Shown in pieces: positions 1-12,400 of a DNA stretch of 64,000 bases. The number at the start of each line of letters is the position of its first letter. Within the stretch, counting starts at the first letter, position 1. Where the stretch lies: positions 598,894-662,893 of the forward strand of contig JAJEKB010021387.1 of the NCBI GenBank assembly GCA_022393335.1, written 5' to 3'. Origin of the DNA: Macrotrachela quadricornifera. Taxonomy: Eukaryota; Rotifera; Eurotatoria; Philodinida; Philodinidae. Under the pieces are notes generated by a model. The model saw nothing but the letters and a program-made list of their open reading frames with translations, was not told the origin of the DNA and ran no database searches. The translations under genes and the position numbers were made by a program.

Positions 1-1400
1 GTTAATTATTGTTGAGAATGATTTCAAAAGGATCAAAGCATGATTTAATAAGTAGATGGAAATTTTCAACCGAATAAGAAATATATATTTCTATAATAAG
101 AATTTTTCGCTTTGTCTCAATACTGATACATGATCACTTTGAAATGAAAAGATAGAAAATTCAACTCATATTTTGAAAAAATTTTCTCCTTTGAACAACT
201 TTCGATTTAATTTCTACAAAAGTTATCAACTACTTAGTATAAGAAATCAATCGTTAGAATTTACTAAAAGTGTTAGTATAAATATTGACCACTTGACAGA
301 TGTTAGAAATCAAAAGAGAAGACTTGTTGTATCATATCAGTACAATGATTCATTCATTTTAATCAATAGATATTTATATTCTATAATCTGAAAAGAGAAA
401 GGATTCACTAAAAGGTTATAGAAAAAAGGAGAAATAACTAGAATATATGAAAGAACATTTATTCGAAATATAGAAACAATATATAAAGAAAATGAATATG
501 TTTGAACATACAACAAAGGAGAACATAGATAATCGTCAATGATATCATAACGAATAATAGAGAAAAACATAAAGAAATTATCGATATATGATGTCGCCAC
601 TTGACAATAGTCTATTGAATCTATCATCTTCTCATGGAACACCATTTACTTGAAAAACTAAGATTTTATATAAAATATTCGAAGAATCACAAGCTTTTGA
701 AGATTATAATTCAAAATTAATTTATAAATTTTTTCATTAATGTTTATAGAGGAAAATGTAGATGCCGATATTAAATAGCTGTAATAGAGCGATATAACTG
801 TGTTACGGTAAAATACAATAGATATTAACGAGTCGTATTTTCTTTCAATCCTCCATAACATTATACATCATTATTGCAGTGAAAATAAAGTACATACTGT
901 AACTCATAGGCACAGATTTAAATAATGAAAATTTTTTACTCAGATAATGAATAATACTTAAAAAAACTCAGCTTTTACAAGGAAAGATTTTAAAAAAAGG
1001 CTAATATTAGTGTCAATAGATAAGATTATGTTGAAGATAAGTTCGAAGTTCATTATTCATTCTTTATTGGTTAGTTTTGTTTCCGGGATATATTTCTCCA
1101 CTTTTCTATTCTCGTGTTCAGTTGTTCTTTTTATGCAAATTCAGACAATTGTATTTCAGGCTATTGAGTTGCAGTGTTCGTAACCATAGTTGTTGTTATC
1201 ATAATGCATTTCTTATATAGAACTTTATATTACGATTAGTCAGTATGATAGGAAGAATAGTTTAACTCTAGTAATATCAACCAGGATCTAAATGGAGCCC
1301 TTTACTCAAAAAAAGAAACAAAGAAAATATTTGTACAGTAGAATAACATTCTGTCATACTTACGTTTTTCTCATGTGAGACCATTTTCTAACATCTGTCT
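1..1400. other. AT-rich non-coding stretch
   Basis: I see no convincing gene here. Short open frames on both strands lack codon bias, domains or splice-compatible neighbours. If gene A has an upstream exon inside the window it could lie in this stretch, but I could not identify it. Confidence 0.5.
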
Positions 1401-3075
1401 GTATATATAAAGCAGAATGTTTGTTTGTTTGTCTGTCTGTTTGCTTATAACTCAATCCCGGTAAAAGATAGCGTCACCAAATTTTCCACAATACTTCCCT
1501 AGCAGAGCACAAAACAGGCCTACTCTTTGTAGGCCTGGCCTGCTCATCTCACGCTCACATCCTTCTCAGCCTGCCTGTGCCTGGCATCTTATTTCCTCGG
1601 CCTAGCCTGCCTGCCTATCGTTTTTTTCGACCTGTCTGTCCTCCCTATCAAGGCCTGTCTATATTTTTTTCATAGTATTATCATGATAATAATGTAGTAG
1701 AACTAATTGTTAATTATCATAAGCGTCATACAAGTCACGGGAATGAGTGGAGAGGACTATAGGAAAACTCTTATTCCAATATTCAAGCGGATATTTTGAA
1801 AAAATATTCACTCTGCGAAAATGTTTGGTTTTTTTGGCGCATAAAAGTTTGTAAGAATAGGAATAGAACAAAAAAAGTTCACTTCAAATAGGTTTTCTAG
1901 TTAGCGATAGTCCCAAAAAACATTGGTAATTCATTCAACGAAATGCTGGCTAAAAAGCGATTGATTTCGAGCAAAAACTGCCTAGCGAATGTTTATAGTG
2001 TTGATTCTAATGAGTTTTCAGATTCTAAAGACGTTTTCAATGGAAGATCATGTTGTGGGCTCAGCATTTATGAGTTAAACAGTAGTGCTACATAAAACAA
2101 TCAAGAAATAGAAGGACGAAAATATTCCATGTAAAAAGGCTAAACTAATGATCTGTTGAAAATTGATTAAAAGTGGGTTAAAATCAGACACTTTTATTCG
2201 ATTTTTTATCGAGTAAGATTAGACAATAATTAAGAAAAATCGAATTTTCATTGATTATTCTCGTTACTTCCTATTATAATTGATTTAAAGTTATGTCAAA
2301 AATATAGGTTTGAATCGATTTTCTCATGATTAGTGAAACAATCTGGTTTTTGCTAAAGTGCATTTTGAATTAGTCCGCCAGAGAAAAATGTCCTCTACAA
2401 CATTATAACAAAGAGACTAACGATGGAACGTAAGCCCTTAACTCCAGCAGAAAACAGCTGTTCAACCTCTTCTAATTTAATTCGGACTGACAAAAGGCGA
2501 CGAACAAATAATGATAAATATGGGAATTTTTATCATGACTTCTTTAGAATGGTAATTCGATTTGGTCGCTATTAAGTATTTATTTAATTCATCAAATTTT
2601 AATATCATTCTTGAAAATTAATTTCACTCCATCTGATTGCTCGAAATATGTTCAATTTATTGAAAAAACTTCCGTATAATAGGAAAAGCACACAGGCCGG
2701 GCGGCCTACCGTTTTCAATTGGCCTGCCTGGCCTGTTGTAAGGGTCGACCTGGCCTGCCCTGCCCGTCACAGGCCACGCCTAAAAAATATGGCCTGAGCC
2801 TGTGACAAGCAGACAGGCTTAGTGGCCTGTTTTATGCTCTGTTCCTTAGGTCCCAAGGAAGGTCGACGGGGGGGTTAGCATGGTCATCTGTGTGTGGGGT
2901 GGGTGAGGGGTGTGGGTGAAATCTCACCCAGATGTGCTGTAATAGCTGACATTACCAAACTTTCAACGGTGCTTTCCTGGGTTCATACGTAGTTTTGGAG
3001 AGTGCTGTCACCATTAACAGGAGTAGGGAAGAGGTGTCTGGGTGAAATTCCGTGCAAGGCATATCACGATGAAAT
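1401..3075. repeat. Older repeat, copy 1, split by a hAT element
   Basis: The left part (1401-1502) has a tatatataaa-gcagaatg start, then TTTG/TCTG runs and an 'actcaatcccgg' segment. The right part resumes after the hAT element at 2850 with 'ggtcccaaggaaggtcgac', a G run, and 'gggtgaaatctcacccag'. A second, diverged copy lies at about 3508-3860 with the same order (tatataaaaag-aaggaat, then 'cttaggtcccgagaagg', a G run, 'gggtgaaatttcacacag'). The two halves of copy 1 therefore belong together and were separated by the insertion. The family is not recognised. Confidence 0.55.
1503..2841. mobile_element. Non-autonomous hAT-type DNA transposon
   Basis: Terminal inverted repeats read CAGAGCACAAAACAGGCC on the left and CAGAGCATAAAACAGGCC on the right (inverted), differing at one base. 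They are flanked by an 8-bp target duplication with one mismatch, ttccctag at 1495-1502 and ttccttag at 2842-2849. An 8-bp duplication with CAG ends is typical of the hAT superfamily. The 1339-bp element has no transposase-like ORF. Both ends carry GC-rich clusters of GGCCTG/CAGGCC motifs (about 1511-1665 and 2693-2830), probably subterminal transposase-binding sites. The middle is AT-rich filler. Confidence 0.8.
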
Positions 3076-3505
3076 TTACGTCAATTTTCCGAAAATTTAA
3101 CGAATTTATTATGATTCTAAAATAATATCTGTTTGCTATTCATTTGGAAACGGTACGGGCAAATGCAAAGAAATTTTGCACAGAATACCCATCCAATCAG
3201 AGGAAAGTCATAGGGGAGTTTTCGACCCAAAATTTTCATCTTAAGAGGGTGTTTGCCCCCTATTGTTTGATTTACTATAGTAAATGTCTTTTCCAGGGAA
3301 TTTGTGCATATGATTGTTTCCTCAATAATTCAAGAAGGTAAATATATAAATATCTACACTTTTTGCCATTGCACACAGGACATTTTAGGATACTCAAAAA
3401 TGACTGACAGAATGTGTAAAATGAAGAACAACTATATGAATGAAAATATCTATCGAATAGAGAAGGCAATAAGTCAGATAAAATTCCATTTCTCATAAGT
3501 CATAA
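3076..3505. other. Non-coding spacer between two repeat copies
   Basis: There are short overlapping open frames on both strands, but none shows a domain, splice context or coding composition. I see no gene. Confidence 0.4.
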
Positions 3506-3507
3506 TC

Positions 3508-3860
3508 TATATATAAAAAGAAGGAATTGTGTCTCTTTTTTGTTTTTTATACATTCGGACACCGCACGAGCTAGCGGTGCGAAGCTTTTCATAGCATATT
3601 CTTAGGTCCCGAGAAGGATCGAGAGGGGGTAAGGATAACCGGCTGAAGGATTTGGGTGAAATTTCACACAGATTATGATACGTTCCAATTTTTACGTGTC
3701 TTTCAGAAACTTCAGAGCATCCGCTGCCTTTGTTAGAATATCCATATCTTACTGTCACTTTTTTGCATTGGATGTTAGTATAAAGTTTGGCAACAGGCAT
3801 GAGTTAAATGAAAGACAGTCACACACACCCACCCATCCACCCCTCCCACACTATTTGCTG
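3508..3860. repeat. Older repeat, copy 2 (diverged)
   Basis: This shares the landmark order of the 1401-3075 repeat: a tatataaa/aaggaat start, 'ttaggtcccgagaagg', a G run and a gggtgaaatttcacacag segment. It ends in a CA/CCCACCC-rich tract at about 3819-3850. It has no insertion and is strongly diverged. Confidence 0.45.
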
Positions 3861-4688
3861 AATTATCCGATTTAGGAATGATCGTAAGTGTATGCATGAA
3901 AGGACGGACATGTGGTAATAATAGATGAAAAGGTCACAAGCAAGCTCTTTATATGTTTTCTGTCGTTTTCTGACATATTAAGTTTTCAGCATGGAGATTT
4001 CCCGAGCAACGCCAGGTACTATCGTTAGTTCATAATATAACTCATAGTTTAATCGATGAAAAACAGTTTTTCATTTGATTTTCTTGTTTTTTGAGAATAA
4101 TCTCGATTTAGATTCTGATCGGTAATACTACGGTTAAATAAGGTCGTTTCTAGTCGTATACAGACTAAAGATTTCCCATAATACACGTCTTTCAGCTTAT
4201 GCATAAGACGTGTCCAGGAGAAATAGATAAACAAAGAATCTTATAATAAACTCGTAAGAAAAAAGAATAATATTATAGTTTCCTTCAATTGATATACGTA
4301 TGCATTTAAAATCAGTTTGGGATGAATAAATTAAAACTATTTGAGATGAACTGTTTTACTTTGAAAAATTTACTTTTTTATTCTATATGAATGATAAGAA
4401 CAAGAAAATCGAGTTGGAAATCTAAGAGAAACAATAATCTGTTTTAATTTAAGAAATTCAATAGATGAAATCAAATATGTAGATGGAAATATGTGTATTC
4501 ATTTAATATTTTATTGACTTAATATTAGTTATGAATATAGAATTTTCATAAGTTTTGAACTTTTTTATATCATCATAAAATTTAATCGAATCTCAATAGA
4601 TTAAGATTGTTTCATCTCATGTATAATTATAATATTGCGAGTGTGAGTATATTAATATGTTCATTCATGTTCTTCTTTCTCTAATTAG
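3861..4688. other. AT-rich non-coding, upstream of or intronic to gene A
   Basis: No exon is recognised. The stretch ends in a polypyrimidine tract and acceptor (ttctttctctaattag) directly before the gene A exon, so at least its last part is intron. Confidence 0.5.
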
Positions 4689-7600
4689 GCACATTTATCG
4701 TTCTTATACTTTTCAATTCGTTGAGTACTGAATTAGTTACTCAAACTGTATCAAATCCATCAATAACAACTTACAAAAACTTAGAAATCTTGTATCCAAA
4801 TACATTGAGATGTCCTTGTTCTGCCGTAACAATCCCTTATTATAAATTCATCTCCTTGTCTTCAACCTTTCATCAAATTTGTTCAAGCCCATTTGTTGAT
4901 GACCGTTGGATATCATTATTAAAACTAAGTAGATCTTACTCGAGTGATCCTATTGGTTGGAATTATGTTGCTTCCTCACATTTTCAATTGTTATTGGAGT
5001 TTTGTCAACTGGCTAATAAAACGATCACAAAAGCTGTTCATCATTTTCTCACTCAATCCTTCTTTGCTGCAAGTGTAATTACTGAAATGAATTTCAATAA
5101 ACAGTTAAATAATAGTCTCGATCAACTTATTCAATCAACATCCATTGATTATGCTTTTCTTCTTGATGCAGTACGTCTTATTATGCAAGTCGATCAACTT
5201 TATACGGTATCATTAACATCGACCTCTAATCTCTTAAATGGAAGACAGAGAACTATAATGGCGATGACAAATATAGTGAATGATTATCAGTCATTACAGG
5301 TATGCTTTTATTTTAAATAATAGAACTTGCAATATGCTTTCTACTAATAATATCAATGATAGTTAGCACATATTATTTTACATTCTAAAATTTAAAATAA
5401 CAAGAAAGGATCTATAAATCTTAATTTCACATGAAATCTTTCGAATAAATATTATTAGGAAATGAGACATTTCGCACTAACTTTTCGTTACTGATCGTCC
5501 ATTAGCATATGTTCGTTACCATCTCCTGACATAAGAAAAAAGACATTGTGTTCGAAATAAATATGAGCGAGAATTTGAAATGACAAAAATCAATCCAAAG
5601 TTAAAAAAAAACAAGATGTTCATAATGAAAGTTGTCCAGCAGACTCCAACAAGCAGCGGTGGATATTTTTAAAGAAAAACCTTGAAATTTGACTGGAGTT
5701 TAAAATGAAAATAACCGAGAGATCGTAATGCAAAAAGATAGTATTAGAAAATCTGTTTATATTTGATCTTTTTTGATAAATGACAACTGATGCACTACTA
5801 TCTGTTTTAATGAACAGTGCATTCCATTGCAAATTGAATAACTTTGGCTAGGAAACAGCTAGAGATCTACGATTTTCAGTTTTGAATAGAATGGTAGCAA
5901 CTTTATATGGAAATATGAACAAAACCGCTTCAAGGTCACATGCCTGTGCAATTCGTAGCAACTTGCCTAAGCGTCATCAACCACTTTGACATTGAGGTTT
6001 TTGACATAGATTTAATAAAGCCGACCATTATCTATCATTTGACAACAATCTCAGCTTTCTAGCTTTTACCGTTCGAGAGCTAGAAGCGTTTTTCTGAGAG
6101 TCCAAAAGTGGCATTTTCAGCAATTTTCGTAGTATTCCGACCCTTCATTGAAGTCAAATTGGCAAGCAGAGAATATATTTCAAATCAGCACGCAATACTG
6201 CATCGAATGATATATCTTTCAGCTTCATTTGATGATTTGCATTTTTGTAACTCGACTATCATATCGCACTGTGGATCATGGTATGTACATGGTGAAAAAA
6301 TGAAAATCATCAAATGAAGCTGAAAGATATGCCACTCGATGCAGTATTGCGTGCTGATTTGAAATATATTCTCTGCTTGCCAATTTGACTTCAATGAAGG
6401 GTCGGAATACTACGAAAATTGCTGAAAATGCCACTTTTGGACTCTCAGAAAAACGCTTCTAGCTCTCGAACGGTAAAAGCTAGAAAGCTGAGATTTGTGT
6501 CAAATGATAGATAATGGTCGGCTTTATTAAATCTATGTCAAAAACCTCAATGTCAAAGTGGTTGATGACGCTTAGGCAAGTTGCTACGAATTGCACAGGC
6601 ATGTGACCTTGAAGCGGTTTTGTTCATATTTCCATATAAAGTTGCTACCATTCTATTCAAAACTGAAAATCGTAGATCTCTAGCTGTTTCCTAGCCAAAG
6701 TTATTCAATTTGCAATGGAATGCACTGTTCATTGAAATGGACAGTAGTTTATACCCTTCTTGATTTAATGAAAAAGGAAATAAAATCCTTTGTAACCGTT
6801 GCGAATATCAGAACGAATAACCTACGATCTACAGGTAAATTTAATTAAGAACGTCCGATTTTTTTCGTCCCGATTTTCCAATACTACTTTACATATAGTA
6901 AAGACGATTCTATACAGAATTTCCAATGACAATCCTCAGGATTTGTCTACTTTTTCAATTACAATTTCTTTGCCAAAACGGTTTACGAACTCCCGGTCAT
7001 ATATACTGGAGTTCAGAATACTTTGTACGAAATACCTATGAGCCGACTATTCACATACCTGTGTGTTTATGCAAGACTGATAGGAACGAGAAGAAAAAAA
7101 TATCAAATATAAAAAATTGAATGACTAAAAAGATTGAAAACTTAACTGATTTATTGTCACATATGAACTAATTAATAAACAACTGCAAATGTTCAATGAA
7201 ACTCTATTAAACTTTCAATACATATCATAGATGAATGAAAATCATTTTCACTCGATACAACATTTATAAACGAGTACATTTGATTTTTGTCATTTCTTCT
7301 TACGATAAAAACCAAACATATACTATCTCACCATAACACTAGAAAACTAATTATGAACATGGACAATATTTTTTGACTATTACAGTTAATGAGATATTCA
7401 AAGATAATTTAGAATCGATACGAGTCTAATTAGTTACTAGTTAGATTGAACTTTTCCAAAAAGATTTCGATTTTTTTATTAGTTCTTGAAACACTGAATT
7501 TAATGTATTTTTACTAGTTCTCATCGAATTTTCTGGATTGAATATTCAAAAGTTTGAGTTGAGAAATTTACAGCCGGTAGTGGAATTCTAGCTCTTGAAT

Positions 7601-8455
7601 TGTTTCTAACATTCCGCATCATACATTTATTGGTTGTGAGACATTGAATGCACTAGAAATAATTAAGAAAAATTATTTGACAATTAAAAATGTATGTTTA
7701 TAGCAAACTCTGTTTCTACATAAGATACAAAACTTTAGAATTAAAAAATAGATAATCGGTAAATCACGATTAATTGATGATAAAATATATTTGCATTTTA
7801 GCTTAAATTTATATTGAGTGGACCCAATAGCAAAGATTCAAAATTTATCAATTGTATTTGTGCTACGAATCCTTATTGTCAAGGTCCAATTCTCGGCTTC
7901 TATTATGGTGGCATTGAAATCACTAATGATTCTTATGGACTTCATAGATTTATAGTCCCGGGCTTAGTTGCAAGCTGTTCTACTCTCGATTCTCTTATGT
8001 TCTCGACACTTCAATGCTACTATTCGGATTCAAATTGTTTTTTAATTTTATCACATTCATTACTATATATGTTTCCAAGGGAATATATTTCTGCATATTT
8101 TATTGATTTACCTATTCGTCCTCTTATTTATGATCAAACGAGTCGTTTTCCTCCGAATACTTCAATTGAAATAATAGTTAAAGACATGATGATTGAACAA
8201 TGGAATCCATTATCCTCATATAAAAGTTTTTATGAATCATGTGCACCAACTTACTGCACTTATTCTCTTCAAATTCGTAGTAAAAATCTTATTGGCATTA
8301 TAGTAGAGTTAATATCTATGATCGGAGGTCTTATTATTTCACTACGTCTAATTACACCTTACCTCATCACGTTCATTTTTCGCTTATGGGCAATGATTAC
8401 CAAAAAAAAACAATTGCATCACCATCAACAAGAACAATCACAAGGTAATGGATGA
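4689..8455 (+). CDS. Gene A: CPC-motif two-membrane-segment protein, 5' incomplete
   Basis: Two exons are visible, 4689-5299 and 7802-8455, joined in phase 0 by a 2.5-kb GT-AG intron. The first begins at a phase-1 acceptor with a hydrophobic stretch (FIVLILFNSL), probably the end of a first membrane segment. At least one 5' exon is therefore missing, and the in-frame TTG at 4721 is not a real start. The product has a CPC motif (LRCPCSAVTIPYYKF), an F-H-x-I-C-S-S motif, a C-x-C-(x6)-C cluster, and an IEQW-P-x(2)-SY block followed by C-A-P-T-Y-C-T-Y. A second membrane segment with an internal GGL follows, then a basic, His/Gln-rich tail. Genes B and D share the order and motifs. The layout (short N-terminus, membrane segment, large Cys-rich loop, membrane segment) superficially recalls DEG/ENaC channels, but no ENaC signature is present. 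No function can be assigned. I know this family only as uncharacterised rotifer proteins. Confidence 0.7.
5300..7801 (+). other. Intron of gene A
   Basis: The donor is CAG|GTATGC and the acceptor is gcattttag. It is far longer than the roughly 50-bp introns elsewhere in the window because it hosts the foldback at 5795-6745. The rest is AT-rich, and open frames at 6799-7120 are not convincing. Confidence 0.65.
5795..6745. mobile_element. Foldback element, arms about 450 bp
   Basis: The left arm (about 5795-6247) reappears as its reverse complement at about 6295-6745 with only a few substitutions. One example is gcatcgaatgatatatc against gcatcgagtggcatatc. A roughly 47-bp loop separates the arms. 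The outer boundary is fuzzy and I could not define a target duplication. The overlapping ORFs on both strands near 6108-6394 are mirror images created by the palindrome and are not genes. Confidence 0.8.
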
Positions 8456-9052
8456 ATTACCTTTATCTGGTATAAATTTATTTTTTATCCAATTTATATA
8501 AAATAGTAATAAGTTTTATTGTCAATCGAAACATGAGTTTAGTCATTAGATATTCCCCAAAGTTAAATGAACTTGTTTCTAAAAAATCAAAAGTGGTGTA
8601 GCTTAATGAAATATTTAGTATTAAACTTAAGAATGTTTTTAATAATATGTATTCGTATTGTGAATTATATTTATTTAACTGAATCAATCAGAAATATTGT
8701 TATATTAAATTAATTAAGATTAACCTACAGATAATTTTGAAAATTTTGAAAATTTTCTATGAAAATCTGTATTAATGAAAGTTCCTAAACTCGAAAATCA
8801 TAAGTCATATTAAGTTAGAAATTATTTTCTTATCGATTTCACAACTGAGTAAAATATTTAGGACTTCAGGCAATTTTCAATGTGCACTAAATCCAAACCA
8901 TTTGGGTTTGGTGCATACTTAAACAGAATACTCTTCTTCGATAATAAAAAAAGTGTATTTTAATCTCTGTTTTTAACTTACGAGTATTTATTGAATCATT
9001 TGGAAAACTTTTCAATTCTTTAACTGATTTTATCATGTGAGCGGTCTAATTT
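8456..9052. other. Spacer between genes A and B
   Basis: AT-rich, with a possible AATAAA near 8943. I see no gene. A short upstream exon for gene B could be hidden here. Confidence 0.4.
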
Positions 9053-9463
9053 TTGATAACTATCAAACATGTTATATTTGTTTTTCTCTGCATAGAAAAT
9101 ATAAAATGGTTCGATCGGTTGAAAACAGCTATACAAAATTTATTTAAAATCTTGCGCAACCAGCTACTTAACTTAAATATATTCTCTGCACGAGAGTTTT
9201 CAACAAATGTTGATCGATCAACAGCTGAACGTCTTGGTCGTATAGCCACTCTTCTCTATATTATTCTTCTCATCATTGGCCTTTCCATTTCTGCCATATA
9301 TACCGTTGTTCAACCTCAAGTTCTGACAAAATCATTTGATAAACCATCTTTCAATTTATACAATAATTTAATAGAAAAGTATGGAGACAACTTGAAATGT
9401 CCATGTTCATTGATTTCATCTACATATGATCAATTTGTCAATATGTCACTAACATTTCATGAG
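9053..9463 (+). CDS. Gene B exon 1: N-terminus, membrane segment 1, CPC motif
   Basis: It encodes W-F-D-R-L near the start (compare W-L-D-K-R in gene D), an ERLGRIATLLY entry, a hydrophobic segment LLIIGLSISAIYTVV, and then LKCPCS and SLTFHE. The donor after CAT GAG (gtaaca) is phase 0. Exon 2 completes the family motif F-H-x-I-C-S-S. Confidence 0.7.
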
Positions 9464-12400
9464 GTAACAATCAATTATAATAATCGACTTTAAATAGAAG
9501 GTTAAATCAAAATGACTTTTTTTTAAAAATATTCTCTTTCTCGTATAGAAGAGTCTAGCAGAAATAAATTATTTGCTTGCTTGCTTGTATGTCCGCACCT
9601 CAGTCATTGGTCCAAAACTTATCTAAAGGTAAAAAAAGGAATTTTTCTTATAAGGGTTGACCGAACGGTAATCGGGGCCAAGGAATTCAAATCTGAGGAA
9701 GTTTTTTAAAATTTTTTTGAGGATCAATTTTTTACACAAAGAACCACTTTTTTTTACAAAAATAAATTTTTATAAGAGTCGACCGAAGGGTAATCGAGGA
9801 CGAGGAATTCAAATCTGAAATCAGCTTTGTAAACATTTTTTGAAGCTCCATTTTCTTAAGAAAAAACATTTGTTTTTATGAAGTTTGGTCAAAAGCAGTT
9901 GAGGTGGAGGAATTTGAATCCGACTTCATTAATTTTTTTTTGAATAGCTTGATGGTAGTTTAAAAACACGATTTCCACGAGAAAGAGCTGATCGAGTCTT
10001 TAGACAAGCGTTACTTGTTTATATACTCGCGAAATATATTTTTCTTGAAGATCATCCTTTATCTAAAAGATAAAATCTTCAAAGAAAACTATTTCAACAG
10101 AGCAAGAGTCAAAAATAGACTTGATTCAATATCATTACGCATTTTATTGTTTTAATGTAATATCTATAAATTAATTGAGTGATTTATTATAGTAATCCTA
10201 TACTGATTATAATTACCATATTTATTAACAAGATAAGATTGTACATAATCAGTTTTATTATTACCATCATTTAAACATCCACTCTTTGAAAGATTATTTA
10301 AAGTTCCAATAATAATATCAGTCTCGAGAAGTAAACAGTGGTTTCAGTCTGTCCTCTAGATTATTCTGTGTAATTGAGATTGTTAAATAATATATAGAAA
10401 TATTTCCTTCCATTTTTGAAGTTTTTAAACTCTTTTCATTATTGAGATTAAAGATATTATATATTTCGTTATCTTAATAAATCAATTGAACAATATACAT
10501 ACTAGAATCTTTAACAGTTTCAAAGTATTTATTTTCATGATTATTCTTTTACTAATTAAAGACGTAGGAAGATATGATCAGCTTTTTAAAGATAATCAAA
10601 CAATTGTTTAATATATCAGTAAGAAAATCTCAATGGAAATGTTCAGAATTTATTAAAATGAAATAATGTATAATTGTGTTACAGAACTCTTTAATAATTC
10701 TTGAACATAGAATTTCTTTTCTTTTTTCTTTTTCATTAACTGTAGATTTGTTCAAGTTTATTTGTTTCGGAAGACTGGAGAGTCAATTTAACAAATGGTC
10801 TTGTTTCCGATTTGTCTGTTTATGCAATACGAGATTATCGTCGTTTTCTTTCTGCTCATTTACGATATCTTTCTGGATTATGTAAACTTTCTTATGCTTC
10901 ATTGAATAATTCAATAAATCCATTTCTTTCTTCATCATTTATTACTTCTCAACTTTTACAAGAAAAAGATTTTCATGAACGTATAAATATAATCATTGAA
11001 CAGATTAAATCAAATGCTCCTACAGTATTGTCTACTATTCTTTTCTTAATTCGAAATATTAATCATGGAAATGCAATTATATCAAGCTATGGAACCAATT
11101 TTGAATATATTGTTCCTTGGAATCCACCTGATGTGAGTTATGCACCTACTCAAGCTATAATTTATGATAATGAATGTTCATGTGGATTGTATTCAAATTG
11201 CACAAGTCAAGCATATTTTATGAGAAACGATTCTTTTAAAAATATTCCAATAAAAGGTTTTAAAATCGGATGTACACCAAGTGAATCATTTCTTCTATCA
11301 ACTCTCGAATGTTTCTATGATTCATTATGTATTAATCTAATTGAAGAATATACTAATTACACAAATCCTATTAATTCAACAACAACATATCCTATTCCTC
11401 TATCTTTAACTTTGAGTAGATTTTCTATTAATACAACAATAGATGAACTTATTAAGAATTTGTTTATTGAACAATGGATACCAACAATTAGTTATTCATC
11501 CTATTTTAAACAATGTTCACCTTTAGTATGTTCATATACTTACATTCAACAATTAAATTCAATTTACACAATAACATTTCTACTTGGTCTTCAAGGTGGT
11601 CTCACAATTGTACTCAAATGGATATCTCCTAAAATAGTTCAAATTGGAAACAAATTATATCAACGTCGAAAAAACCGAATTAACATTGTTCAACCTAACA
11701 CTTCTCTTGAAATAACACAAATTGAAACAGTTAATGGAAATATTAATAATATTAATTCGAATTTAAATTCAACCTCAACAAATGTAATACTTCAGTATGT
11801 CTTTATTATTTTTATTTAATTCATAATCTCTAATATCTCTTTTCTAGAACAAATATTTTATTCAGAGTTCGATGTTCTTTCACTATTTTAGTAACATGTT
11901 TATTATTGATGTTTGGAATAATGATTCTCATTATATTTTCTATTGGTTATATTCGACAAGGTAAGAATAAATATAATTCATTCTATAGTTGATTAATGAT
12001 CAACACTCGACTTTAATAACAAGTTACACTCGTCCCTATGACTCCCTCAACCCTCGACTGAAATATTGAAAGTACTTATATACTAGTGCACCTTATCGAC
12101 ACAGCTATTGATAACACCACACATTTGCATCTGTATCAGTTTCTATACTTTTATCATTCACATCATTGAGATAAAAAGAAAACAATCAAATTCTTAATCT
12201 GACCGAATCTGTTTATCTGTGTTCACAACTAAAAACGTCAGCACCTCCGACTTAAATCCAACTTATATGTGTACCTTAGGGAGAAAAATTAATTCGCCAC
12301 AGATATATGCTCATCAAACTGTTCAAAAGAACCAGTAACGTGAATGCAGATGATCAACTACGTATCTTAAGTGTACCAGATTCTCTACAATTTAGATACG

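Noticed and set aside
4721..4723. TTG as the start of gene A
   Set aside because: The frame is open upstream to a splice acceptor and encodes the end of a membrane segment, so the true start is in an earlier exon.
6108..6394. Overlapping plus and minus frames
   Set aside because: They span the centre of the foldback and arise from its symmetry.
4689..8455. Direct assignment of genes A, B and D as DEG/ENaC channels
   Set aside because: Only topology and a Cys-rich loop agree. The canonical post-M1 and pre-M2 signatures are not seen.
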